From assembly GCF_963082655.1 (NCBI RefSeq), contig NC_081554.1:61893820-61957819 (forward strand): a DNA stretch of 64,000 bases, written 5' to 3'. The stretch is from Stomoxys calcitrans. Its lineage: Eukaryota; Arthropoda; Insecta; Diptera; Muscidae. The position numbers were made by a program, and so were the translations under genes. Position 1 is the stretch's first letter, and each line of letters begins with the position of its first letter. Of this stretch, positions 11,501-21,846 are shown piece by piece. The notes under the pieces are model-generated. The model saw nothing but the letters and a program-made list of their open reading frames with translations. It was not told the DNA's origin and ran no database searches.

Positions 11501-14500
11501 TTCCAATGGTCAGTAAATAAGTCCTGTTTGGGGGGTGTTTTTGGGAAAGGGGTTGACCCCTTGAAACTTTGTCCCAAATTTGGATATCAGATTCGTATTG
11601 TACTCGCAAATACCTTTCATTTGAGTCCCATATTGCCATGGTCGGTAAATATGTTCGATTTAGGGGTGTTTTGGGGCTTGGGGTGGTTCCCCTAGCACTT
11701 GGTCCGACAATTGGATATGAGATACGTTTTCTAATCTTACATAGCTTTCATTTGAGTCCCATATTGTCCTGATTGGTGCATATATATATTTAGTAGGTGA
11801 CCCACCCCGCACCCCACCCCCCTATATATCCCATCCGATATTTGGATACCAAAATTTTATTTTTATGTTACTATAAGAGAGCACAGAAAATTTCGCTTAA
11901 ATCGCACAACCCATCACCGAGATCTGCCGTTTCTGAAAATTAAGGTAAGGGGGAGGGTTCGCCCCTCATTCAGATAAAAAAAAAATGTTGTGCCCTATTT
12001 GGTTATCAAATTTTTATTTTTAGGTTACAATAAGAGAACACACAATATTTTGCTTAAATCGCACCACCTATCACCGAGATCTGGCGTTTCTTAACATAAG
12101 AGTAAGGGGGAGGGTCCGCCCCCCTTCAGATTTCAAAAAATGTAGTACCCTATTTGGATATCAAATTTTTATTTTTAGATTACTATAAGAGAACACACAA
12201 AATTTCGCTTAAATCGTACCACCCATCACCGAGATCTGCCGTTTCTTAAAATAAGGGTAAGGGGGAGGGTCCGCTCCCCCTTAAGATATAAAAAAATGTA
12301 GTACCCTTTTTTCACCACGGTATCATTATGCACCATCAGTGAAAATTTCATGAAAATCGGTTCAGCCGTTTTTGAGTCTATTAGGAACACACAAACAAAC
12401 ATACAAACGCACCGACAAACAAACACAAATTGATTTTTATATATAAGATAAGGCAAACTTGACCCACCCCAATACTAATAGCCCTATGATCGTATCTTCA
12501 CTATATTACTTACATTATTTGCTGAAAATTTCGATTTTAAATCCAACATTTGTCTTTGTTTCAGAACTTCCTTGTCTCTTGAAATTACCGCGCTACGCAA
12601 ATTCTCTCTGGTAGTTTTGCACAAGGTATCGAATTGGGCCATCTCATTTACGATCTGTAATGCAAAAAAACTAAATATTAGGTCATCGGAGGCATATAAA
12701 AATTTGCCAAAAACTTAATTCCAAAATCCCCAAATAAATACAAATGCTCAACAAACAGATTTTATAACATCAAAATATTTCTAATATAAAATATTTAAAT
12801 ACAAGTAAAACCATCCTAAGTTCCGCCGGGACGTACCTTAAGTACTCACAACCATTGGTCCATTTCAGCGAAATCGATAATAAATGCTTTTTATGGCCTT
12901 AATACCCTAAATTGGCAGATCGTTGTATATGGGGTCCTATCTGGACCAATTTCTCTTCGGATATCGGAAGGGTCAATACAACTCACTGTTTGAAACTTCA
13001 ACGAAACTGGGTAATAAATACGCCTGTTATGGCTTTAAGACCCTATATCTGAAAATCGGTTTATATTTCAGTTATATCTGAATATGGTTCGATCTATAGT
13101 CATATTCGGCAAGAATATCAAGGGGTCTAATAGAACTCACAAGTTTCAGAGAAATCGGTTTATAAATTAACGTTTTTTGGGCTTAAGATCCTATACCGGG
13201 ATATCGGTCTATATGACAGCTATGCCTAAATATAGTCCGATCGGGTCCATATTTGGCATTGACGTCAAGGAGGCTAATAAAACACAGGGGCAAACTTCTC
13301 ACATGTCAATGAGTGCTGTCCGATTCAAGTTTTGAAGCTCAATGGAAAGAGGCCTCCTTTTTGTAGGCGAATTCGAACAGCGTGCCGCAGGATGACTGTT
13401 CTTTAGGAAGAACTTTTCACATGGCAGAACACCTTACAAATGTCGCCAGCTTTAAGACGGCAGCAAATTTTTATACTCTCCACCATAGGATGGGGGTATA
13501 CTAATTTCGTCATTCTGTTTGTAACACCTCGAAATCTCGTCTAAGACCCCATAAAGTATATATTCTTGATCGTCATGTTTTATTAAATCGGTCTAGGCAT
13601 GTCCGTCCGTCCGTCCGTCCGTCCGTCTGTCTGTCGAAAGCACGCTAACTTTCGAAACAGTAAAGCTAGCCGCTTGAAATTTTGCACAAATATTTTTTTT
13701 TAGTGTAGGCCGGTTGGTATTGTAAATGAGCCAAATCGGTCCATGTTTTGATATAGCTGCCATATAAACCGATCTTGGGTCTTGACTTCTTGAGCCTCTA
13801 GAAGGCGCAATTCTTATCCGATTTTATTGAAATTTTGCACGTGATGTTTTGGTATCACTTCCAACAACTACGCTAAGTATGGTTTATATCGGTTCATGTT
13901 TTGATATAGCTGACATATAAACGGATCTTGGGTTTTGACTTCTTGAACCTCTAGAGGGCGCAATTCTCGTCCGATTTTATTGAAATTTTGCACATAGTGT
14001 TTTGCTAGCACTTCCAAAAACGCCAAGTATGGTTTAAAACGGCCCATGTTTTGATATAGCTGCCATATAAACCGATCTTGGATCTTGACTTCTTGAGCCT
14101 CTAGAAATGTTGCTGAAATTTTGCACGTAGTATTTTGGTATCACTTTCAACAACTGTGCTAAGAATGATTCAAATCGGTTCATAATCTGGTATAGCTGTC
14201 ATATAAACCGATCTTGAATTCTTGAGCCAATAGAGCGCGCACTTTTCATCCGATTTGGCTGCCATATAAACCGATCTGGGATCTTGACTTTTTGAACCTC
14301 TAGAGGGTGCAATTCGGCCCGGCCGAACTTAGCACGCTCTTACTTGTTTCTGATGTTCTTGCCAGGATTCGAACTCAGGCGTTGAGCATTATAGATATAC
14401 ATGCTAACCTCTGCTCTACGGTGGCCTTCAATAACCAATAGAACTCACAGTTCCAGATTTCAGTGCAATCGATTAATAGATGAGGCTTTCATGAGTTTTA

Positions 14501-16932
14501 GGGGTCGATTATCAATTCCCAATCGATGGGCATATTTTTATACTCATCACCATAGGATTGGGGTATAATAATCCGTTTGTAACTCCTCGAAATATTGATC
14601 TGCTACCCATAAAATTATATATATTCTGGATCGTCTCGGCATAATTAGTCTAACTAGCCATGTCCATCCGTGTGTCGGAATTACGATAGCGATCGGAAGG
14701 GGCCATATCGGTTCAGATTTGGATATAGCTACCAAACCAATCCCCGGATTTGAATTCTTGAGCCCTTAGAAGCCTTAATTTTCATTCGATTTAACTGAAA
14801 TTTGGAACAAATACTTGTGTTATGACTTTCAACATCCATGCCAAGTAAGGTCGGAATCGGTCTATAAACAGATATAGCCCCCATATGAACTGACCCCTTG
14901 ATCTGACTTCGTGAGCCTTTAGAATCATCAATTTTCATCCGATTTGGCTGAATAAACAGATATAGAAACCATATAAACCGATACTCGCATTTGAATTCTT
15001 GAGCCCTTAGGAGCCTCAATTTTCATCCGATTTGGCTGAAATTTAGCATAAACCAATATATTATGACTTCCAACATCCTTGCAAAGTTTTATCCGAATCG
15101 GTCAGTATGGTGACATAGTCCCCCTAAGTACTGATATCCCGATACCACTTCTTGAGACCAAAATAATTCTAACTCAACTAATAAGAGTAAATTTAAGTTA
15201 GTTTAGCGGCATATTCTTGATCGTCATAACATTTAAAGTCGATCTAGCCATGTTCGTCCGTCCGTCCGTCTGTCTGTCGAAAGCACGCTAACTTTCGAAA
15301 AAGTAAAACTAGGCGCTTGAAATTTTGCACAAATACCTTTTATTGGGCCAAATCGGTCCATGTTTTGATATAGCTGCCATATAAACCGATCTTGGGTTTT
15401 GACTTCTTGAGGCTCTATAGGGCGCAATTCTCGTCCGATTTGACTGAAATTTTGCACCTGGTGTTTCGGTATCACTCCCAAATCGGTTTATAACCTGATA
15501 TAGCTGCCATATAAACCGATTTGAGGTCTTGACTTCTTCAGCTTTTAAAGGGCGCAATTCTTATCCGATTTGGCTGTAATTTTGCACGTGGTGTTTTGGT
15601 ATCACTTCCAACAATTATGCTAAGTATGATTCAGATTGGTTCATAACCTGGTATAGCTGCCATATAAACCGATCTTGGATTTTGACTTCGTGAGCCGCTG
15701 GAGGGCGCAATTCGCATACGATTTGGCTGAAATTTTCCATGAGGTGTTTTGTTATGACTTCCAATAACTGTGCTAAGTATGACGCAAATTGGTAAATAAC
15801 CTGATATAGCTGCCATATAAACCGATCTGGGGGTCTTGACTTCTTTAGCCTCTAGAGGGCGCAATTCTCATATGATTTTGTAGAAAAATTGTACAACGGC
15901 TTCTCCTATGACCTTCAATATACGTGTCCAATATGGTCTGAATCAATCTATAGCTTGATACAGCTCCCATATAAACCGATCTCCCGATTATGCTTCTTGA
16001 GTCCCTACAAGGCGCAATTCTTATCCGAATGGGCTGAAATATTACCCAATGACTTCTATTACAGTCTTAAACATTCACTTCATTAATGGTCCGAATCGGA
16101 CTATGACTCGATAAATAGCATAACCATTATTCTTTGTTTGCCTAAAAAGAGACACCGCGCAAAGAACTCGACAAATGCGATCCATAGTGGAGGGTATATA
16201 AGATTCGGCCCGGTCGAACTTAGCACGCTCTTACTTGTTACTTTTGTTGTGTTTAAAGTACTAGGCTTTAAGCCTAGTATTGGTTGAATTTTTACTGACG
16301 CAGCGCTGTCACTACTATTTTTGCTTATAGAACTCAGTACCACTTCTACGGAATGTGTTAGCATTTTCTCCTTCACCACTTTCTTTATAATGCATTTTGA
16401 CAGTTGTTCGAGTAAAAATTCGAAATCAGTACTAGGCTTTAATCTGATATAGCTCCCCTGAGAACCGATTTCTTAATAAACTTGAGTGAAATTTTGTTTG
16501 AAACCATTTTCCTTTTTTCCTATCAGTGTACAAGTAGTTGTTTCTTTTCTTAGCTCACCTTTATCTCCATTCGATGTACATTCAAATCCATATAGTCAGC
16601 CAATATTGTCACGGCATTGGTAAAATTCTTTAAGCCTTCACTAAAACTTTCATTGATTTCTTCCTCATCGGAATAATGTTTCAGACTTTTCGATAGCTCA
16701 TCATAGGAATCACGGAATCTGAAATGGAAAATTATTAATACCAACCGCAGAACGCTTATCACAAATTGTCGTATATTCCATCAGCAAAATACTTGGCCAT
16801 TTTACGTGTGCAGGCGGAGAATGTGGAACACATTTCCATCAAATGTTTCTCAGTCATATTGATGCGTTCGTTAATGATTTTTATGCGATCATCTTTTGTA
16901 TTCAAAAAGGCTAATTTGCCACGGCGAAACAT
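8535..16932 (-). CDS. Fam92: Fam92 / CIBAR homologue, BAR-domain ciliary transition-zone protein (six coding exons)
   Basis: Exons on the minus strand are 16932-16793, 16718-16559, 12654-12514, 9346-8942, 8885-8811 and 8750-8535, ending in TAA. They total 1137 nt, or 378 residues. All introns are GT-AG and the phase runs through (one phase-2 junction, the rest phase 0). The start is MFRRGK. Exon 1 has [15 protein letters not shown], exon 2 [15 protein letters not shown] and NFTNAV, exon 3 [19 protein letters not shown]. Exon 4 has [32 protein letters not shown] and [11 protein letters not shown], which align residue by residue with the FAM92/CIBAR domain (about residues 15-235). Exon 5 is 24 of 25 Asp/Glu; exon 6 is an acidic then Lys/Pro-rich tail ending MNVQS. 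Known for the family: it binds Chibby and, in Drosophila, works with Cby and Dzip1 at the ciliary transition zone and basal body. A second donor for exon 1 thirty bases further in is possible but fits homology less well. Reading through the exon 4 donor would give a shorter protein ending GRSI. Confidence 0.92.
9693..12450 (+). repeat. GC-richer tandem array element in Fam92 intron 3
   Basis: A large interspersed element starts with CTAGCTGGACCGGGCCCGCTC (also seen, slightly altered, at about 28190). It ends with an AACACACAAACAAACATACA-type stretch and AAATTGATTTTTATATATAAG at about 12449. Between them are about 15 units of roughly 130 bp with the core CCAAATACCTTTCATTTGAG, CCATATTGCCATGGTCGG and GGGGTGTTTTGGGG. 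The spacing of the ATTTGAG core ran 128, 148, 130, 132 and 131 bp over 11081-11750. It accounts for most of the 3.2-kb intron. Confidence 0.75.
12830..13282. repeat. Mini-me array subtype C in Fam92 intron 2
   Basis: Units contain TTTCAACGAAACTGG-like, GGCTTTAAGACCCTATAT and ATCGGTTTATATTTCAG-type blocks, a variant of the mini-me unit. The same array resumes at 14432-14520 after the SINE and mini-me interruption (AATAGAACTCACAGTT recurs on that side), so those two are later insertions. Confidence 0.6.
13283..14431 (-). mobile_element. SINE split by a mini-me element
   Basis: The 3' and body portions lie at 13283-13466 (CAGGGGCAAACTTCTCACATG through GAACTTTTCACATGG). The tRNA-like head lies at 14347-14431 (GCCAGGATTCGAACTCAGGCG and GCTAACCTCTGCTCTACGG, both reverse orientation). 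The two parts are contiguous in every other copy of this SINE and are separated here by 13467-14346. Confidence 0.82.
13467..14346 (+). mobile_element. Mini-me/INE-1-type element with both ends set by nesting
   Basis: The 5' end is TTTTTATACTCTCCACCATAGG; the 3' end is CGGCCCGGCCGAACTTAGC then ACGCTCTTACTTG. A (GTCY)n run occupies 13601-13635. About five array units follow. Because it interrupts a SINE of known sequence within a T-run, both termini can be placed to within a few bases. No duplication beyond the T-run is visible. Known INE-1-type elements share the same architecture: subterminal inverted repeats, a short microsatellite and a 3' hairpin. Confidence 0.8.
14525..16238 (+). mobile_element. 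Mini-me-type element in Fam92 intron 2
   Basis: Head at 14525-14660 (TTTTTATACTCATCACCATAGG and the GATCGTCTCGGCATAATTAG stretch). A second partial head at 15208-15290 with a GTCY run suggests a composite of two elements. Array units with TATAAACCGATC and GGGCGCAATTC cores follow. The tail at 16190-16238 is TGGAGGGTATATAAG, the hairpin TTCGGCCCGGTCGAA and ACGCTCTTACTTG. Confidence 0.78.
16250..16535. repeat. Unclassified interspersed sequence with a palindrome
   Basis: The stretch holds the palindrome ACTAGGCTTTAAGCCTAGT at about 16260-16278. It also has a related AGTACTAGGCTTTAATCTG at about 16430 and ends in CTATCAGTGTA, the inverse of the ACACTGATAG end of the elements at 21308 and 37476. 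It may be a small TIR element inserted in a mini-me; no second full copy is present to confirm. Confidence 0.35.
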
Positions 16933-17024
16933 GTTTAGTTTTTTATTTTATATTTTTATTAATGCTTTTGCTGTGAATAGATTATGTTTTAGTTTTTATT
17001 TTTATGGCGAATTGTCAAAATAAC

Positions 17025-17038
17025 GTCTCTATGGTAAC
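17025..17038. promoter_or_regulatory. X-box-like motif (candidate RFX site) upstream of Fam92
   Basis: GTCTCTATGGTAAC fits the 14-bp X-box pattern RTHNYYWTRRNRAC at every position on both strands, with a perfect RGYAAC half-site. It lies 93-106 bp upstream of the Fam92 start codon. RFX factors control ciliary genes through such sites close to the start in flies and worms, and Fam92 is a ciliary gene. Binding is inference. Confidence 0.6.
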
Positions 17039-17590
17039 GGCAAGTCTGGGGTTAATCGGGCAAGCATGCTTTACACGATGCGACTATTACTAACCAAGCG
17101 ACATATTAGAAGACACACGAGCAAAGTGTAAGAATACATGCTTAACTTTTTTTTAACCCCATGGGCGCCAATCAGCTTTGTTTTAATGATGTTGTTGGTT
17201 TTGTTGTGTGTTGTTGTTTGGCTTTTGTTTGTATTCGAACGAAGAATACAGTCCGTCGGATTTCGCAATAATTTTATACACCCACCCAAATTTGTTATTC
17301 TAAAGAGCAAATATGCTTGCTAAAATAGCAGTTTTTGTCTGCTGAAAATGGGAAAGCACACATTACTGCTGTTCTAGCAAACATAGGGCTGCTGTATTAG
17401 CAAACATTTCTTAATGCTGAAAAAAAAATTGTATGCTACTTTTATGGTTGACTGTTACTTGTCTTGATTACTTTAGGCATTTTTTCGAAATTTTGTTGGA
17501 AGGGATGATTTTAATTTGTGGAATATTACTGTAAAGAAGCTCCCTGATCCATCCATTGGTTACATTTCGAAATGTGGCTGAGCTAGATCT
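17039..17590. other. Fam92 5' flank with a small GCAG-rich repeat
   Basis: No gene recognised. The part at 17300-17430 carries repeated AGCAAACAT and CTGCTG/AGCAG motifs that recur at 20035-20175, suggesting a small interspersed element. The rest looks unique. Confidence 0.4.
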
Positions 17591-17591
17591 C

Positions 17592-19977
17592 ATTTTTATA
17601 CCCACCACCGAATGATGGGGTATATTCATTTTGTCATTCCGTTTGCAACACATCGAAATATCCATTTTCGACCCTATAAAGTATATATATTCCTGATAAG
17701 CTAAAAAATCTAAGACGATCTAGCAATGTCCGTCCGTCTGTCTGTTGAAATCACGATACAGTCTTCAAAAATAGAGATATCGAGCTGAAACTTTGCACAG
17801 ATTCTTTTTTTGTCCATAAGTAGGTTAAGTTCGGAGATGGGCTATATCGGACTATATCTTGATATAGCCCCCATATAGACCGATTGGCCGTTTTAGGGTC
17901 TTAGGCCCATAAAAGCCACATTTATTATCCCATATTGCTGAAATTTGGGACACTGAGTTGCGTTAGGCCCAGATCAGTTCAGATTTGGATATAGCTGCCA
18001 TATAGACCGATCCTCCGATTTAGGGTCTTAGGCCCATAAAAGCCACATTTATTATCCGATTTTGCTGAAATTCGGGACAGTGAGTTGTTTTAGGCCCTTC
18101 GATATCCTTCGTCAATTTGGCCCAGATCGGTGCAGATTTGGATATAGCTGCCATATAGACCGATCTCTCGGTTTTAGGTTTTGGGGCCATAAAAGGCTAA
18201 TTTATTGTCCGATATCGCTGAAATTTGAAACAGTGAGTTGTCTTAGACTCTTTAACATCTTTTTTTAATTTGGCCCTGATCGGTCCAGATTTGAATATAG
18301 CTGCCATATAGACCGATCTCTCGGTTTTAGGGTTTGGGGGCATGAAAGGCGTGTTTATTGTCCGATATCGCTGAAATTGGAGACAGTGAGTTGTGTTAGG
18401 CTCGTCGACGTCCTTCTTCGATTTGGCCCAGATCGGTCCAGATTTGAATATAGCTGCCATATAGACCGATCTCTCGGTTTTAGGATTTGGGGCCATAAAA
18501 GGCGTATTTATTATCCAATATCGCTGAAATTGGAGACAGTGAGTTGTGTTAGGCTCGTCGATGTCCTTCTTCAATTTGGCCCAGATCGGTCCATATTTGA
18601 ATATAGCTGCCATATAGACCGATCTCTCGGTTTTAAGGTTTGGGGCCCATAAAAGGCGCATTTATTGTCCAATATCGCTGAAATTGGAGACAGTGAGTTG
18701 TGTTAGGCTCGTCGATGTCCTTCTTCAATTTGGCCCAGATCGGTCCATATTTGAATATAGCTGCCGATCTCTCGGTTTTAAGGTTTGGGGCCCATAAAAG
18801 GCGCATTTATTGTCCGATTTTGCCGAAATTTGGGACAGTGCGTTGCATTAGGCTCTTCGATATTTTTCTGCAACTTGGCCCAAATCGGTCCAGATTTGGG
18901 TATAGCTGCCATGTAAACCAATATCTCGATTTAAAGTATTGGCCCCATTAAAGGCGCGTTTATAATCCGATTTCACTAAAATTCTTATCCGATTTGGCTG
19001 AAATTTTGCATGAAATGTTTTGTTATAGTTTCTAACAACAGTGCCAATTATGGGTCAAATCGGTGTATAACCTGACATAGCTGTCATATTAACCCATCTG
19101 GGGTCTTGACTTCTTGAGCCTCTAGAGGGCGCAATTCCTATTAGATTTGGCTAAACTTTTGCATGCGGTGTTTCGTTATGAGGTCCAACAACTGTGCCAA
19201 GAGCGATGTAAGTCGGTCCATAACCTGATATAGCTGCGATATAAACCGATCTGGGATCTTGACTTCTTGGGCCTCAAGAGGGCGTAATTATTATCTGATT
19301 TAGCTGACATTTTGCATGAGATGTTTTGTTATAGTTCCTAACAACTGTGCCAATTATGGTTCAAATCGGTCCGTAACCTGACATAGCTGTCATATAAACC
19401 CATCCGGGGTCTAGACTTCTTGAGCCTCTAGAGGGCTCAATTCCTATCCGATTTGGTTGAATTTTTGCATGGAGGTTTTTTTTAATACGTCCAACGACTG
19501 TGGCAAGTGCGGTGTAAGTCGGTCCATAACCTGACATAGCTGCCATATAAACCGATCTGGGATCTTGACTTCTTGAGCCTCTAGAGGGCGCAATTCTCAT
19601 CCGATTTGATGGGAATTTTGTACAACGGCTTCTCTCATGACCTTCAACATACCTGTTCAATATGGTCTGAATCGATCAATAGCTTGATGCAGCTCCCATA
19701 TAAACCTATCTCCCGATTTTGTTTCTTAAGCCCCTGCAAGGCACAATTCTTATCCAAATGAACTGAAATATTACACAATGACTTCTAAAATGTTCAGCAT
19801 TCATTTATGGTCCGAATCGGACTATAACTTGATATAGCTCCAATAGCATAATAGTTTTTATTCAAAATTCTTTGTTTGCCTAAAAAGAGATACCGCGCAT
19901 AGAACTCGACAAATGCGATCCATGGTGCAGGGTGGATTCGGCCTGGCCGAACTTAGCACGCTCTTACTTGTTTCTTC
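17592..19977 (+). mobile_element. Chimeric mini-me-type element (B-type head, A-type tail)
   Basis: Head at 17592 (TTTTTATACCCACCACCGAATG) with a B-type GTCCATAAGTAGGTTAAG block. It is followed by B units (GGGACAGTGAGTTGTGTTAG, GGCCCATAAAAGGCGCATTT) to about 18975. From about 18980 the units are A-type (GCCTCTAGAGGGCGCAATT). The tail at 19925-19977 is A-type with a CGGCCTGGCCGAA hairpin and ACGCTCTTACTTG. Confidence 0.78.
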
Positions 19978-21162
19978 TAACATCTTCATAATTAAGAGGA
20001 AGTCATTTCAGCGAACAATATACTTTTCACCTGTAAGACTGCTACTCTGAAATTGCAGTACTACTGCTGTAATAGCAGAACTACTGCTACAATAGCAGCA
20101 AAATAAACTACTTATATTCAGCAGACAGTGTTTGCTATTTTCAGCAAACTTTTTTCTATGAGTGTAACATGTAAAGTTGTTCAAGAGAAAAGTAAAAGTC
20201 AGTAAAAGTTTCGCAAGAGAATTGTACCACAATGAAATCTGTGGCGCAAAGGAAGCTTAACCTTAAAGGCGGCTGCTATTTGAACTTTAACTGCAATATA
20301 GTACGTACATACTACGTAGTCATTGATGGAGAGTATAACTAAAATCAATCGTTATATACAAATGCCTTACAATGTCGAGGACTTCGTTTAGTTGGTAGCT
20401 TTTAGTAAAGCTGTGTTCATTTTACAGTCAGTCTAATTCAACCACCTTAGCCATGTTAAGTAGTTAGTGTAGTAAAGAAACCTTTTTATGGTTTGTGTCA
20501 ATGATGGAAAAGAATGGTTGTTGAACACACTATTTCGCATGACATGCAGCCTAGTTAAATGTTCTGTATGTGGCATACAGGTGACACCCATTTAGCCATA
20601 ATGTATGACTCATAAATTGACCATGGCACATTGCTTAAAACCGGAGATTGGTTTATATGAATGTTGCGATTATCGATAATTTGGCAACTCTAGTAAACAT
20701 GTGATAGCCGCATACTAGCGAAGAATCGAGAGTGTCCTATATGCCAGTTAGTCTGTCTAAGGTTTTCGAAAAGGGGGATAAGAGACTCGGTTACACCGTC
20801 TTCGAGATGAAAACCACAATAGCCTCCCGTCAACCAGTCACAGCTCCTAAAACTCTTACCAAGGACGTTCCATTCACAAAAACCGTTGTTGGTTTATGAA
20901 CATTTGTGGTTGATCAGATAACATCTCAGTGTTGATTCACTTTTATGAATGAACGAATTAACCTAATATCGAAACCTAGTAGTTAAGGTGCCTTCTCACC
21001 TTAACTACCAATCAAAGGTTGTCATTTGGCTGTTCTTTATGGAAGCTTAATTTGTCAAAAGTCGGCTCCATAAAATTTTAAATATTAGAATGTATTATTA
21101 GACGTTGTTGATAATAGACTATCGCACACTTATTTTTTATAACCGCTTATTAGTTTTTATTA
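19978..21162. other. Repeat-poor interval with a small GCAG-rich repeat
   Basis: Part 20035-20175 resembles 17300-17430 (alternating GCAGTACTACTGCTG-like motifs and an end reading CTATGAGTGTA). The rest shows no repeat seen elsewhere in the window and no convincing coding exon. A 12-bp perfect hairpin lies at 20979-21008. Confidence 0.4.
20979..21008. other. Perfect 12-bp inverted repeat with 6-nt loop
   Basis: GTAGTTAAGGTG at 20979-20990 and its exact complement CACCTTAACTAC at 20997-21008 are separated by CCTTCT. The surrounding sequence is repeat-poor. It has no T-run on either side and no known role. Confidence 0.7.
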
Positions 21163-21685
21163 CTTTTTATACTCACCACCATAGGAAGGGGGTATACTAA
21201 TCTAGTCATACCGTTTGTAACACCTCGAAATATTCGTGTAAGACCCCATAAATATATATATATATATATATATATTCTTGATCGTCTCGACGTTCTGAGT
21301 CGATCTACACTGATAGAAGAATGACGGTTCTTTGCCAATACCGCCTGGTATTATTTTATTTTTTTCGCGTTATTGGCAAGGATTTTTAATACCATTTGGT
21401 ATTAATTCAATACCAGACAAAGGAGGCTATTAAGAATTGACGGTGTCACATTTGTATTCTTGTCATCGCGCCAAAAGTGTTGCTAAGATTTGTACTTGAA
21501 ATATTCGATCATCCTTGTTTGGTTCATTAGAAGCTCAAATTTTTGCTGGCTTGACAGAAGTTTGGTATGTAGAATAAAATTATGCCCTTCAACCAAATTT
21601 ACTTTGTATACATTTTTAGCAGAATACATGGTGGTGGGTTTCCAAGATTCGTCCCAGCCGAACTTGGCACGCTTTTACTTGTTAT
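21163..21685 (+). mobile_element. Short mini-me-type element interrupted by an ACACTGATAG element
   Basis: Head at 21163 with an expanded (TA)12 run at about 21252-21275, breaking off after GAGTCGATCTA. Sequence 21308-21515 belongs to the element family seen at 37476-38240. The mini-me tail follows (TTTGCTGGCTTGACAGAAG, TGGTGGTGGGTTTCCAAG, a decayed hairpin, ACGCTTTTACTTG) and ends at about 21685. The same tail subtype occurs at 40910-41045. Confidence 0.7.
21308..21515 (+). mobile_element. ACACTGATAG-family element, 5' portion
   Basis: It starts ACACTGATAGAAGAATGACGG and contains CCTGGTATTATTTTAT, AATACCATTTGGTATT and AAAAGTGTTG, matching 37476-37660 in the same order. It is non-coding. Confidence 0.6.
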
Positions 21686-21747
21686 TGATAATGACAAAAA
21701 ATAAGCTTCACGATTCTGTTGCTTATTGCGTCATTTGCTTTCTTCAG

Positions 21748-21846
21748 GTAGTATTCTTAAAATTTGATGATGAACTTAAAAACACTTTTTATGATACAGC
21801 CATCAATCATCCTATTGATCAGTTTTTTCAACTCGCTGGTTTATGA
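21748..21846 (+). CDS. Candidate terminal exon of an unidentified gene
   Basis: A strong acceptor-like stretch (TCATTTGCTTTCTTCAG, ending 21747) is followed by an open frame encoding VVFLKFDDELKNTFYDT and IDQFFQLAGL, closed by TGA at 21844-21846. Downstream are about 150 bp of AT-rich sequence and an AATAAA near 21993 with a T/G-rich stretch after it. The segment is not part of any repeat seen in the window. I do not recognise the protein. No matching upstream exon was found on the plus strand, so it may be a chance frame. Confidence 0.25.
   Translation, partial: VVFLKFDDELKNTFYDTAINHPIDQFFQLAGL

Noticed and set aside
16763..16792. Longer Fam92 exon 1 using the donor at 16762
   Set aside because: It keeps frame but inserts ten residues (roughly [10 protein letters not shown]) where the family has none, and leaves a 44-bp intron; the donor at 16792 gives the homologous [13 protein letters not shown] junction.
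16766..17023. 85-codon plus-strand frame over Fam92 exon 1
   Set aside because: Antisense shadow of the coding exon; no codon or motif support.
20671..20678. Perfect DRE-like TATCGATA as a promoter mark
   Set aside because: An 8-mer is expected about once in 64 kb by chance and no start site, leader or coding exon lies nearby.
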